A stretch of 64,000 bases of DNA from CAVVEC01 sp963770485 (GTDB lineage: Bacteria > Acidobacteriota > Terriglobia > Terriglobales > Acidobacteriaceae), in NCBI GenBank assembly GCA_963770485.1, contig CAVYPX010000007.1, forward strand, positions 1-64,000. Direction: 5' to 3'. Made by a program: the position numbers and the translations under genes. Positions 26,670-35,095 of this stretch are shown one piece after another. The stretch's first letter is position 1, and every line of letters starts with the position of its first letter. The notes beneath the pieces were generated by a model. It had not been told where the DNA came from. It did no database searches and was given only the letters and a program-made list of their open reading frames with translations.

Positions 26670-27764
26670 ATGACTCAAGTGTCGATTGCCGTGCCGCCCT
26701 GTTCCTACGAAGCCGTCATTGAAAGCGGCTTGCTGGAGACCGTGGGAGAAAGGTTGGGCAAGCTTTTCAATGGTAAGTGCCTGTTCGTGGTGACGGTGCC
26801 GCCGGTGCGCCGCAAGTGGGGCAAGAAACTGGCAGCGTCGCTCGCCGGCGCAGGATTCACCACCAGGTTCGTGGAGATGGGCGACGGCGAACGCCACAAG
26901 AAATTGGTCACCATCGAGCAATTGGCAGAAAAGTTGACGCGCCTTGGGGCAGATCGAAATGCGGCGATCGTCGCGTTCGGCGGCGGCGTAGTAGGTGACG
27001 TCGCCGGACTCCTGGCCTCGCTCTACATGCGCGGGGTAGACGTGGTGCAGATTCCCACAACTGTACTGGCACAGGTGGATGCTTCGATCGGCGGTAAGAC
27101 CGGCGTGAATCTGCGCTTCGGCAAGAATTTGCTGGGCACGTTTCATCAGCCGCGCGCAGTGTTGATCGACCCGGCTGTGCTGTCGACATTGCCGGAGCGC
27201 GAATTTCAAGCCGGACTTTATGAGGTTTTGAAGTGCGGCGTAATCGGAAGGCCGGAGTTGTTTGGACGGCTCGAGAAAGTCCAAGTTAGAGCATTGCGCG
27301 GCGATGCGGCGGGATTGGAATGGGTGATCGCGGAATCGGTGAAGCTGAAGGCTGAAGTGGTCTCCGTTGACGAACGGGAGAGTGGCCTCAGGCGCGTACT
27401 GAATTTCGGCCACACCATCGGGCACGCTCTGGAGGCGGACTCCGGTTACCGCCGCTTTTTGCATGGCGAAGCGGTGGCATGGGGAATGATTGCCGCCGTG
27501 CACATCGCCGCTGTCACGGGCCGCATCGAAACCAGCGCTGCCCGGCGAATTGTGAGCGCCGTGCTTGGCCTCGGCCCCCTGCCGAACGTGGAGGCGCGCA
27601 GCCGGAACATTCTCCGCTTGCTCCAGACCGACAAGAAAACGCGAAACGGCGTGGTGCACTTCGTGCTGCCACGGGAGATCGGCAAAGTCGAAATCGTGAA
27701 CGATGTGCCGGAGAAAGCAATCGTGGAGGCGGTGGACGAGTTGCGAAGATTGTCAAAAGCGTGA
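26670..27764 (+). CDS. aroB: 3-dehydroquinate synthase
   Basis: AroB converts DAHP to 3-dehydroquinate, the second step of the shikimate pathway, using NAD+ and a divalent metal in the cytoplasm. The NAD-binding region reads AFGGGVVGDVAGLLASLYMRG, followed by the substrate loop IPTTVLAQVDASIGGKTGVNL. Metal ligands are expected from the Glu in YEVLKCG and from NFGHTIGHALE and FLHGEAVAWGM. A length of 364 residues is normal. It is divergent from nadB with 66 nt between start codons, so both promoters must lie in that gap. An extension of the C-terminus ends in LRRLSKA. The rest of the shikimate pathway is elsewhere. Confidence 0.97.
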   Translation: MTQVSIAVPPCSYEAVIESGLLETVGERLGKLFNGKCLFVVTVPPVRRKWGKKLAASLAGAGFTTRFVEMGDGERHKKLVTIEQLAEKLTRLGADRNAAIVAFGGGVVGDVAGLLASLYMRGVDVVQIPTTVLAQVDASIGGKTGVNLRFGKNLLGTFHQPRAVLIDPAVLSTLPEREFQAGLYEVLKCGVIGRPELFGRLEKVQVRALRGDAAGLEWVIAESVKLKAEVVSVDERESGLRRVLNFGHTIGHALEADSGYRRFLHGEAVAWGMIAAVHIAAVTGRIETSAARRIVSAVLGLGPLPNVEARSRNILRLLQTDKKTRNGVVHFVLPREIGKVEIVNDVPEKAIVEAVDELRRLSKA

Positions 27765-27777
27765 AAATGGTTTTTCA

Positions 27778-27897
27778 CCACAGAGACACAGAGAAGAATT
27801 CAGTTGCCAGCTTCTTGATTACTGATCTGAGGAAGCCCGTGTTTGAAATCGGTAATTGAATCAGTGAAAATCCTTGGATCCTCCGTGCCCTCTGTGG
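27778..27897. repeat. Fold-back repeat with CCACAGAG ends
   Basis: CCACAGAGACACAGAG (27778-27793) is matched in inverted orientation by CTCCGTGCCCTCTGTGG (27881-27897), with one gap and one mismatch. The roughly 120-bp unit fills the aroB-ubiE gap. It belongs to a different repeat class from the TCATCC elements. Confidence 0.65.
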
Positions 27898-27911
27898 CTA
27901 ATTGGGTCCAA

Positions 27912-28664
27912 TTGAGCGATCCACCCAAAGCGACGATAGTGGGCGCTGCCCCTCAGGGTGCCGGCGGTCCTCAGGCAGCGGCACGGGCCGTCCGGGAGAT
28001 GTTTACCTCGATTGCGCCACGCTACGACCTGTTGAACCACCTACTCTCCTTCAACGTGGACCGGTTGTGGTGGCGGACGACGGCGCGCAGTTTCATCTCG
28101 ATTCTGGCGCGCCCAGACGCCCGTGTGCTCGACCTGTGTTGTGGTACGGGCGACATGGCTTTCGCCTTACGGCGGGCAGGGAAGTCGTCAGCGCAAATCG
28201 TTGGGGCTGACTTTTCTCATGCCATGCTGCAGCGGGCGGGCGAGAAATCGGCGGGCACGCCGTTGCGTTGGGTCGAGGCCGATGCGCTCCGCCTTCCCTT
28301 CGCGGACCGTCAATTCGATCTGATTACGGCAGCATTTGGCTTCCGGAATCTGGCCGATTACGACGCCGGCCTGCGCGAGATCGTGCGCCTGTTACGTCCC
28401 GGAGGCGCATGCGGAATCTTGGATTTTGGCGAACCTCGCGGCCTCATCGGAAAGTTCTATCGCATTTATTTCAAACACGTGCTCCCCAAAGTTGGAACCC
28501 TGATCTCTGGTGTGCGGGGACCATACGCTTACCTTCCTGCCTCGGTCGAGCGCTTTCCCCAGCCCCAGGAAATGCTCCAACGCATGCAGCAGGCCGGTTT
28601 CCGCGAAGCTACATGGACTCCCTATACGTTCGGCATTGCGGGACTGTATCGCGGGAAGACGTAA
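27912..28664 (+). CDS. ubiE: Demethylmenaquinone/ubiquinone C-methyltransferase
   Basis: This SAM-dependent enzyme makes the final C-methylation of menaquinone (or ubiquinone). The conserved REMFTSIAPRYDLLNHLLSF start is followed by the SAM motif VLDLCCGTGDMAFAL, acidic VGADFSHAMLQ, and the GFRNLADYDAGLREIVRLLR and GGACGILDFGEPRG segments of the UbiE/MenG family. The frame is open back to 27843, but that part lies in a dispersed repeat. TTG at 27912 (giving MSDPPKATIVGA) agrees best with the expected N-terminus, though no ribosome site is clear. Which quinone is used cannot be told from this window; menaquinone is the guess for Acidobacteriota. It runs convergent to the secretin gene. Confidence 0.93.
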   Translation: MSDPPKATIVGAAPQGAGGPQAAARAVREMFTSIAPRYDLLNHLLSFNVDRLWWRTTARSFISILARPDARVLDLCCGTGDMAFALRRAGKSSAQIVGADFSHAMLQRAGEKSAGTPLRWVEADALRLPFADRQFDLITAAFGFRNLADYDAGLREIVRLLRPGGACGILDFGEPRGLIGKFYRIYFKHVLPKVGTLISGVRGPYAYLPASVERFPQPQEMLQRMQQAGFREATWTPYTFGIAGLYRGKT

Positions 28665-28725
28665 TATGCTGGCTAAGAATCGCGTAGGGACAAAAGGAGG
28701 GTTACGCGACCAGTTCTGCTACCGA

Positions 28726-30591
28726 TCAATACCCCTTCGGCAACCAGACTTCGGAGTTGCGGCTCTCCCTACTGCTGACCACGTGGGGCGTGATCACGAC
28801 CAGCAGTTCATCGCTTTCGTCGGTCTTGCCATTGTTCACCATGACTTTATTCAATCCCGGAATTGCTCCGAGTCCCGGAATTCCCGTCAGGCTGAGCTGT
28901 TCGTTCCGGCTCATCGCACCGGCCACCACCGCCGGCTCTCCGTCCACTAAGGTAATGCTGCCTTTGTATTCGCGATTGTTGATGACTGGCACGCCATTGA
29001 CACTCTGGCCCGCCAGAGTGCGCAATTGCATCTCCAGATCCAAGCTCACATCGAGGTTCGGATGCACCAGCGGCTTGGCTTTTATGCTTAGTCCAAGATC
29101 CTCATAGGTAAAGGATGGGAACGGCGCCTGGAAAGAGCCATTCTGCAATACCTGGGAAATAGCAGCGGTGTTAAAAACTGGCGCGAAGCTGGCGTTGACA
29201 ACGGGATATCGGGAACCGATGCGGAAAGTGGCCTGGTTACCTTGTGCGGCCCGCAGGCTGGCATGATCCAAACTTCGTACCCAGCTCTCATCCAACGACA
29301 TCCCCCCGCTCAGGGTTCCTGGTTGGATCGCCATCAGAGTCAGTCCGCCACCAAATGTGGCTACAGGCTGGCTGAAAATCTGGCCGAGGGGCGAATTCTG
29401 CTGGGCCAGTTGGGCCAGGAGGCCGGAGATGCCTTGCGAATTAGGCTGGTTGATTCCCCCGCCGGAGATGAGTTGATTGATCAGGCTTTGAATATTCTGT
29501 CCACCCAGCCCCGACAACAGTCCCTCCACCGCGATGACGGGAACGTTGAACACGGTGAACTGGTTTGGAATGTGCACTCCCATATTCCGGGTCAACTGGT
29601 GATCAATCTGGTATACGTTCACATCCAGCATGACTTGCGGACGGAATGCCTCCAGATTCTCGAAGAGTTTGGTAACGGCATCCAGCACGGCCACCGGGGC
29701 GCGCACTGCGAGTCTTCCGCTCCCGTGTTCGATGCCGATGAATCGGACCTCGAAGATAATGCGGAGCAAGGCCGTCAACTCATTCAGCTCGTCCGGTGTA
29801 GTGGTTCCGGGCACGTCAAAAGTGCGCAACGCCATACGGTCGAACAGGCGATGATTCTCTGACGAGTTCCGCGCCAGCCAGATCTGGGTTTCGGCCAAGG
29901 GAGTCCAGAACGTGCCGGTCACGCCACAGGCCGATTGCATCGCGGTGTAAAAATCCACCCCGTCGAGATCGAAATGCACCCGGCGAGTTTGCACGGAGTC
30001 ATCGAACTCAGCGGTTAGGCCGAATGCCTCCGCGACCTGCGTGAGCAGCGCACGTCCATCGCCCCGAAAATGGAAATCGTGGAGTGCCTGGCTGGGAACG
30101 ACCCGCAACACGCCGGCATCTTCCACCACGAAAAGAGCGGCCGGTTTCGGTGCCCATTCCGCCAGGGAATCCCGCAAACGCTGCTCCGCGAATTCGTTTT
30201 TCGGATCAAGGTTCAAAGCGCTGCGGAACTCAGCTTGCGCTTCCACTTGCTTCTGGTTCAGCAGATCGGCGTTTCCCCGCTGCAGGTGATCGAAGATCAG
30301 TTGCTCTCGAACCATGGCCAGCGCGGTTACGTAGTCAACGTTCTGTGGTGAAAGACGAGCTGCCGCGTCAAACTCCTGGAAGGCCTGTGCGAAGCGTTTC
30401 TCTTTCTGCAATTTCATCGCTCGAGAGAAATCAGCCCTGGCTCTTTTGAGATCCGCTTTCGAGGGGTTGCATGCGGGATCGGTCGGGGACACCTGTGCGC
30501 AAGACAGGAGCACCAGATCCCGCGGCGAGTTTGCGGCGAGAGCCGTTGCAGGCCACAGAGCTACGGCCAGAATAAGCCATCTCGAACGCAT
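28726..30591 (-). CDS. Secretin-family outer membrane protein with TPR N-terminus
   Basis: This predicted outer-membrane secretin is related to GspD/PilQ and forms a gated channel. ATG at 30591 is chosen because GGAGA lies 6 nt upstream and gives a signal peptide (RSRWLILAVALWPATALAA). Residues about 45-140 form TPR-like helices (FSRAMKLQKEKRFAQAFQEF and AEAQAEFRSALNLDPKNE). N-domains follow with an STN-like region at 160-250. The secretin core fills the C-terminal half: LDVNVYQIDHQLTRNMGVHI, a glycine-rich lip, TFRIGSRYPV, and the final signature IPGLGAIPGLNKVM with ELLVVITPHVV. No other type II secretion or pilus genes are adjacent, so the system it serves is unknown. Confidence 0.9.
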   Translation of the reverse strand: MRSRWLILAVALWPATALAANSPRDLVLLSCAQVSPTDPACNPSKADLKRARADFSRAMKLQKEKRFAQAFQEFDAAARLSPQNVDYVTALAMVREQLIFDHLQRGNADLLNQKQVEAQAEFRSALNLDPKNEFAEQRLRDSLAEWAPKPAALFVVEDAGVLRVVPSQALHDFHFRGDGRALLTQVAEAFGLTAEFDDSVQTRRVHFDLDGVDFYTAMQSACGVTGTFWTPLAETQIWLARNSSENHRLFDRMALRTFDVPGTTTPDELNELTALLRIIFEVRFIGIEHGSGRLAVRAPVAVLDAVTKLFENLEAFRPQVMLDVNVYQIDHQLTRNMGVHIPNQFTVFNVPVIAVEGLLSGLGGQNIQSLINQLISGGGINQPNSQGISGLLAQLAQQNSPLGQIFSQPVATFGGGLTLMAIQPGTLSGGMSLDESWVRSLDHASLRAAQGNQATFRIGSRYPVVNASFAPVFNTAAISQVLQNGSFQAPFPSFTYEDLGLSIKAKPLVHPNLDVSLDLEMQLRTLAGQSVNGVPVINNREYKGSITLVDGEPAVVAGAMSRNEQLSLTGIPGLGAIPGLNKVMVNNGKTDESDELLVVITPHVVSSRESRNSEVWLPKGY

Positions 30592-30915
30592 GCGCATTCT
30601 CCGATTGTAACCGGGAATCAGAGGGGCTCGAACCATTTCCGGCAAGGTACTGTACCTTTGGTTTCGCCTTTAGAACGCTCCCAAGACCCTATCTTGCCGA
30701 GAAAAAAGCCGTCTCCGAGCGCGATCTCCTGCCTTGGCCTGCTTGTGAGAAGACCCAGGAACCACGCATTAGGCACGCCCGGTCTAGCGCTTTTGGCCAG
30801 AACGCCCGGTTGGAAAGTTCATGATTTTCGGGTATAAGAGTTAGTTGCGACGCACGCGCGAGTTATTCCTTTCCGTGCCGCCACAACAAAGAGTCTAGGG
30901 ATCGAGCGAGGTACC
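30592..30915. other. Divergent promoter region between secretin and citrate synthase genes
   Basis: This 324-nt region contains the citrate synthase promoter candidate listed below. No gene, repeat or riboswitch was recognised. Confidence 0.5.
30810..30838 (+). promoter_or_regulatory. Candidate sigma70-type promoter of citrate synthase
   Basis: TTGGAA (30810-30815) and TATAAG (30833-30838) are separated by 17 nt. The predicted transcript would have a leader of about 70 nt before ATG at 30916. Confidence 0.55.
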
Positions 30916-32058
30916 ATGTCCGGATTGTCGACTACACATGCCCCTAAGGGGCTGGAGGGAGTGGTCGCCACTACTTCCAGTATTTGTTATATCGATGGGG
31001 AACAGGGAGTTTTAGCCTATCGTGGCATTGACATCCACGAACTGGCCGACAATTCCACATTCGAGGAGACTTGCCATCTGCTGTGGTACGGCAAGCTGCC
31101 GTCACGGGAAGAACTGAGGGAACTGCGCGATCGATTCGCCGAAGAACGTAAGCTGGACGCCTCCATTCTCCACCGCTTGCACCTCGTGCCCAAGCACGCA
31201 TTGCCCATGGATGTGCTCCGCACCATGGTTTCCACGCTCTCCTTCTTTGATCCGGAAGAGAAGAGCAACGACCGTCAAGCCAACGTGCACAAGGCGATCC
31301 GCCTGACCTCGCAGATTGCCATGATCGTGGCGGCCTATGACCGCATTCGGAAAGGGAAGCCGATTGTCGAACCGGATCGGTCCTTGTCTCATGCGGCCAA
31401 TTTCTTGCTCATGCTGAACGGTACCTATCCCTCGTCGACAGCCGAGCGGGCGCTGGATATCGCGCTGATTCTGCATGCCGATCACGAGCTGAACGCGTCC
31501 ACATTTGCCGCGCGCATCACCGCCGCCACGCTCTCCGATATGCACTCCGCCGTGACCTCGGCGATCGGTACGCTGAAAGGCCCGCTGCACGGCGGCGCCA
31601 ACGAGGCTGTGTTTCGCATCCTGGAGGCAATCGATAGTTCGGGCGCCGACCCGGTGGAGTACATCAAGGGAATGCTGGCGCAAAAGAGGAAGATCCCCGG
31701 CTTCGGACATCGCGTCTATCACACCGAAGATCCGCGCGCCACTCACCTCCGTCAGATGTCTCGGGATCTCGGCACTTCAAGCGGGCAGACGAAGTGGTTC
31801 GAATTTTCCCGGGCCATCGAAGAGTTCATCATGGCCGACAAGAAACTCAACGCCAACGTCGATTTCTATTCGGCCTCGACCTACCACACACTGGGGATCG
31901 ATGTGGACTTGTTCACGCCCGTGTTTGCCGTATCGCGAATCAGCGGCTGGACCGCTCACGTGATCGAGCAACTGGATGACAATCGCCTGATCCGCCCGCG
32001 CGCGGATTACATCGGCCCACCCTATCCGCAGCACTACGTACCGGTAGACAAGCGGTAA
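30916..32058 (+). CDS. gltA: Citrate synthase (type II)
   Basis: This enzyme condenses oxaloacetate and acetyl-CoA to citrate at the entry of the TCA cycle. The N-terminus (GLEGVVATTSSICYIDGEQGVLAYRGIDI) is typical of the short, dimeric Bacillus-type enzymes. Catalytic residues are His225 in GPLHGGANEAVF, His265 in GFGHRVYHTEDPRA, and an Asp in the VDLFTPVFAVSRISGW region. Arg in RPRADYIGP fits the active-site C-terminal segment. A length of 380 residues matches citrate/2-methylcitrate synthases, and the latter cannot be excluded. No prp genes are adjacent, which favours citrate synthase. GAGG lies 7 nt before the ATG. Confidence 0.93.
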   Translation: MSGLSTTHAPKGLEGVVATTSSICYIDGEQGVLAYRGIDIHELADNSTFEETCHLLWYGKLPSREELRELRDRFAEERKLDASILHRLHLVPKHALPMDVLRTMVSTLSFFDPEEKSNDRQANVHKAIRLTSQIAMIVAAYDRIRKGKPIVEPDRSLSHAANFLLMLNGTYPSSTAERALDIALILHADHELNASTFAARITAATLSDMHSAVTSAIGTLKGPLHGGANEAVFRILEAIDSSGADPVEYIKGMLAQKRKIPGFGHRVYHTEDPRATHLRQMSRDLGTSSGQTKWFEFSRAIEEFIMADKKLNANVDFYSASTYHTLGIDVDLFTPVFAVSRISGWTAHVIEQLDDNRLIRPRADYIGPPYPQHYVPVDKR

Positions 32059-32080
32059 GCGGCGCCCGTCCCTGATTGCG

Positions 32081-32290
32081 ATGAAATACGTTGTCGTTTA
32101 CGAAAAATCCGCTACCGGTTGGGGCGCTTACGTGCCCGATTTGCCCGGTGTAATCACGACTGGCCGAACCAAAGAAGAAACCCAACAGCTAATTCGAGAA
32201 GCTATCGAATTCCATTTAGACGGGCTGCGCGAGGACAATCTTCCGATTCCTGAGCCGAGCGCATCAGCAGAAGTTGTCACGGTTGCGTAA
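32081..32290 (+). CDS. HicB-family antitoxin-like protein (orphan)
   Basis: This 69-residue protein with the HicB fold has YVVVYEKSATGWGAYVPDLPGV at the N-terminus and the helix EETQQLIREAIEFHLDGL, a pattern usual for HicB-like proteins that resemble a partial RNase H. HicB normally neutralises the HicA mRNA interferase and carries a DNA-binding domain. This one ends after LPIPEPSASAEVVTVA without such a domain, and no HicA ORF is found on either side. It starts 22 nt after the citrate synthase stop, so it may be co-transcribed. It may be an orphan with another role. Confidence 0.8.
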   Translation: MKYVVVYEKSATGWGAYVPDLPGVITTGRTKEETQQLIREAIEFHLDGLREDNLPIPEPSASAEVVTVA

Positions 32291-32355
32291 GTCTCAAGCG
32301 ATCGACAATCGCCCCAGTTGGGCGCCTTCCGGCGCAAGCGTAAAATAACAGTACC

Positions 32356-33516
32356 ATGCGCCGGGTTTACTTCGACAATAACGCCACCACACCTGTGCTG
32401 CCCGAGGTTCTCGAGGCCATGCGGCCCTACTTCCTGGAGCACTTCGGCAACGCGTCCTCCATCCATCATCATGGGCAGGAGACGCGGGCGGCGGTAGAGC
32501 GCGCGCGCGAATCGGTCGCGGCGCTGCTTGCATGCCGGCCGTCCGAGGTGGTCTTCACCAGCGGCGGCACCGAAGGCGACAATCTGGCGATCTTTGGATT
32601 AGCACGCGAGGGCGACCACGTTATCAGTTCGACGATCGAACATCACGCAGTGCTGAATTCGTGCAAGCATCTGGAATCGCTGGGATGCGAGGTTACGCGC
32701 GTTCCCGTGGACGGCCGAGGGTTAGTTGATCCCAATGATGTCCGCCGCGCTCTGCGTCCTAAAACGAAGCTGATCTCCATCATGATGGCGAATAACGAGA
32801 CCGGAGTCCTGCAGCCGGTAGAGGAGATCGGCAAGATCGCCGCCGAGGCCGATGTGTATTTCCACACCGACGCGGTGCAGGCTGCAGGGAAAGTTCCGAT
32901 CGATGTCAATCGGATCGGATGCGACCTGCTTTCCATCTCCGGGCACAAAATGCACGCGCCCCAGGGAGTCGGTGCACTGTATGTGCGTAAGGGAACCATT
33001 CTTCAGCCCATGCTCCATGGCGGAAGTCACGAGCGCTCGCGGCGCGCCGGCACAGAGAATGTCCCCGGAATTGTCGGTCTGGGCAAGGCGGCAGAGATAG
33101 CGAGAGCAGCCTTGGATCGTGGTGATCTAGCGAGGATGGCCGCAATGCGCGATCGCCTCCAGGAGCGAATCCTCGGCGAGGTGGAAGCTACCGGCGTAAA
33201 TGGCGCAGGAGCGCCTCGCGTCGCAAATACTACCAACATTTATTTCGATTACGTCGAAGGGGAAGCGCTGGTGATTGCGCTCGACCTGAAGGGGTTGGCT
33301 GTTTCCACAGGCGCAGCATGTTCTTCCGGCGCAATCGAGCCTTCACACGTGCTTACCGCGATGGGATTGCCGCCCGAGCGCGCCCGCGCCAGCCTCCGCT
33401 TCAGCCTGGGCAAACAGAACACCCCGGACGAAGTGGAATTCGCCCTTGGCTTGATCCCGCAAACTGTGGTGCGGCTGCGGGAACTGTCGCCTCTGTACAA
33501 CAAAGTTCATGCCTAA
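32356..33516 (+). CDS. nifS: Cysteine desulfurase (NifS/IscS family)
   Basis: This PLP enzyme takes sulfur from cysteine to form a persulfide for Fe-S clusters and tRNA thiolation. The N-terminus VYFDNNATTPV is typical. The cofactor region has SGGTEGDNLAIFGL and HTDAVQAAGK, Lys198 in SISGHKMHAPQG forms the Schiff base, and Cys322 in STGAACSSG accepts sulfur. The short loop around that Cys fits group I (NifS/IscS) enzymes. A length of 386 residues is standard. mnmA, a sulfur acceptor enzyme, lies 400 nt downstream on the same strand, so this desulfurase may feed tRNA thiolation. No IscU or SufE is in the window. Confidence 0.95.
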   Translation: MRRVYFDNNATTPVLPEVLEAMRPYFLEHFGNASSIHHHGQETRAAVERARESVAALLACRPSEVVFTSGGTEGDNLAIFGLAREGDHVISSTIEHHAVLNSCKHLESLGCEVTRVPVDGRGLVDPNDVRRALRPKTKLISIMMANNETGVLQPVEEIGKIAAEADVYFHTDAVQAAGKVPIDVNRIGCDLLSISGHKMHAPQGVGALYVRKGTILQPMLHGGSHERSRRAGTENVPGIVGLGKAAEIARAALDRGDLARMAAMRDRLQERILGEVEATGVNGAGAPRVANTTNIYFDYVEGEALVIALDLKGLAVSTGAACSSGAIEPSHVLTAMGLPPERARASLRFSLGKQNTPDEVEFALGLIPQTVVRLRELSPLYNKVHA

Positions 33517-33835
33517 CTCCTCGAACGCTCAAAGCAAGCTCCGAGCGATCCGCGAGAAGGTGCGGAAAAGAGGACAAATTTGCCTTCGCTGCCCAAGTTG
33601 CCGTCATTACCTGGTTGGAATCATCTCTCCGCGTGGTGAGTACAAGTTCAAGACCGGTGAACGCGCTTATCTGTACTGTTCGTGGCCGGATTGCGCTCCC
33701 TACGGCCACCGCGTTCGGATGCGAGACGCTGTGCGTGGTCAAGGTCCGCGGGATGGGAGTACATGCTGTAATCGATTAAGCGGGAAACAGAGACCACGGC
33801 GAAAGCCGGCAGATCACGCCAAAACGCATTTATAA
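33509..33835 (+). CDS. Small putative zinc-ribbon protein
   Basis: I do not recognise this 108-residue ORF. Its first half has two Cys pairs, CLRCPSC and YCSWPDC, separated by about 25 residues, which could form a zinc ribbon. The second half is Arg-rich and of low complexity. ATG overlaps the end of the desulfurase gene by 8 nt, suggesting coupling, and mnmA follows. The coding case is moderate: another frame on the opposite strand is open across much of the same stretch, and no ribosome site stands out. If real, a role in the same sulfur or tRNA pathway is only a guess from position. Confidence 0.4.
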   Translation: MPNSSNAQSKLRAIREKVRKRGQICLRCPSCRHYLVGIISPRGEYKFKTGERAYLYCSWPDCAPYGHRVRMRDAVRGQGPRDGSTCCNRLSGKQRPRRKPADHAKTHL

Positions 33836-33914
33836 TTAGGCGAGCCCAATGTGTGTCGACGCCGCATTTGGGCCGTTCTTCGGTTAGGCCTGAATGCTGA
33901 CTGCTGAGTGCTGA

Positions 33915-35024
33915 ATGCTGCCTTCAACCATCGCCGTCGCCATGTCGGGTGGAGTGGATTCCTCGACCGTTGCGGCCATGCTGCGCGCCGAGGGGCACAG
34001 CGTCATCGGGTTGACCATGCAGCTCTGGAATCAGCGCCGCCTGGCAGGGCATCCGGGCATGCCCGAGGCCGTGCAGGGCCGCTGCTGCTCTCTGGATGAT
34101 GTTTACGATGCCCGCCGGGTCGCGGAAACGCTTGGCATCCCCTACTACGTGGTAAATCACGAAGAGCACTTTGAGCGCGCAGTCGTCCGCCCCTTCGTTG
34201 AGGAGTATCTATCGGGACGCACCCCGATCCCGTGCAGCTTGTGCAACAACCATTTGAAGTTTGATCAATTGCTGATCGTGGCCCAGCAGATCGGCGCCGA
34301 TGCGCTCGCGACCGGCCACTACGCGCGCGTGGAGTTCGATGAGCGGCGCAGTCGCTGGCTGCTCAAGCGGCCTGCTGATCTCGCGAAGGATCAGACTTAC
34401 TTCCTCTTCGGCCTGACGCAGGAACAGCTCAGCCGAACCTTGTTTCCGCTGGGAGAGATGACCAAGCCACAGGTGCGGGAGCTGGCGCGTCAACATGGGC
34501 TGGCACTCGCGGAGAAGCCGGATTCGCAGGAAATATGCTTCGTCCCCGGCGGCGATTACAAGAATTTTCTCGATGCCTACCTGGCGGAACAAGGTGAGTC
34601 GCTGCCCGACACTGCCGGTGAGCTGGTCACCACGGACGGGCAGGTAATCGGCGAGCACAGCGGCATTCACAATTTCACTGTCGGCCAGCGCAAGGGCTTG
34701 GGCGTAGCCACGGGCTCGCCGCTCTACGTCATTCAGATCAAGGGCGACAAGGGGCAAGTCGTAGTCGGCAATCAGGACGAACTCTACTCGCGAACGTTGC
34801 GCGCACGCCAGGTGAACCTCATCGCGGTTGAGCGCCTGGATGAACCGCTGCGGGTGCGGGTGAAGATCCGCCATCGCCACGAGGGAGCCCCTGCCGTGAT
34901 CGAGAAGTCAGTCGCCGGTGAAGTGCTGGTGACTTTCGACCAGCCGCAACGCGCTATCACGCCCGGTCAGGCTGCCGTGTTCTACGACGGCGATGTCGTG
35001 GTGGGCGGCGGCTGGATCGCGTAG
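33915..35024 (+). CDS. mnmA: tRNA-specific 2-thiouridylase
   Basis: MnmA adds sulfur to U34 of Lys, Glu and Gln tRNAs, using ATP and a persulfide passed on from a cysteine desulfurase. The PP-loop AMSGGVDSSTVAA lies at residues 9-21. The catalytic Cys pair is Cys110 in PCSLCNNHLKF and the Cys in SQEICFVPGGDY. ATGHYARVE and the KDQTYFLFGLTQEQL segment are family signatures, and the C-terminal barrel holds TVGQRKGLGVA. A length of 369 residues is usual. The desulfurase gene upstream on the same strand is a likely sulfur donor. Both catalytic cysteines are kept, so the enzyme should be functional. Confidence 0.96.
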   Translation: MLPSTIAVAMSGGVDSSTVAAMLRAEGHSVIGLTMQLWNQRRLAGHPGMPEAVQGRCCSLDDVYDARRVAETLGIPYYVVNHEEHFERAVVRPFVEEYLSGRTPIPCSLCNNHLKFDQLLIVAQQIGADALATGHYARVEFDERRSRWLLKRPADLAKDQTYFLFGLTQEQLSRTLFPLGEMTKPQVRELARQHGLALAEKPDSQEICFVPGGDYKNFLDAYLAEQGESLPDTAGELVTTDGQVIGEHSGIHNFTVGQRKGLGVATGSPLYVIQIKGDKGQVVVGNQDELYSRTLRARQVNLIAVERLDEPLRVRVKIRHRHEGAPAVIEKSVAGEVLVTFDQPQRAITPGQAAVFYDGDVVVGGGWIA

Positions 35025-35095
35025 AAGTTAGTTCTGCATTTTGCCACATCCCACTCGTGTGTTTCCTGGGCAAATTCATTTAACATCACTCAATC

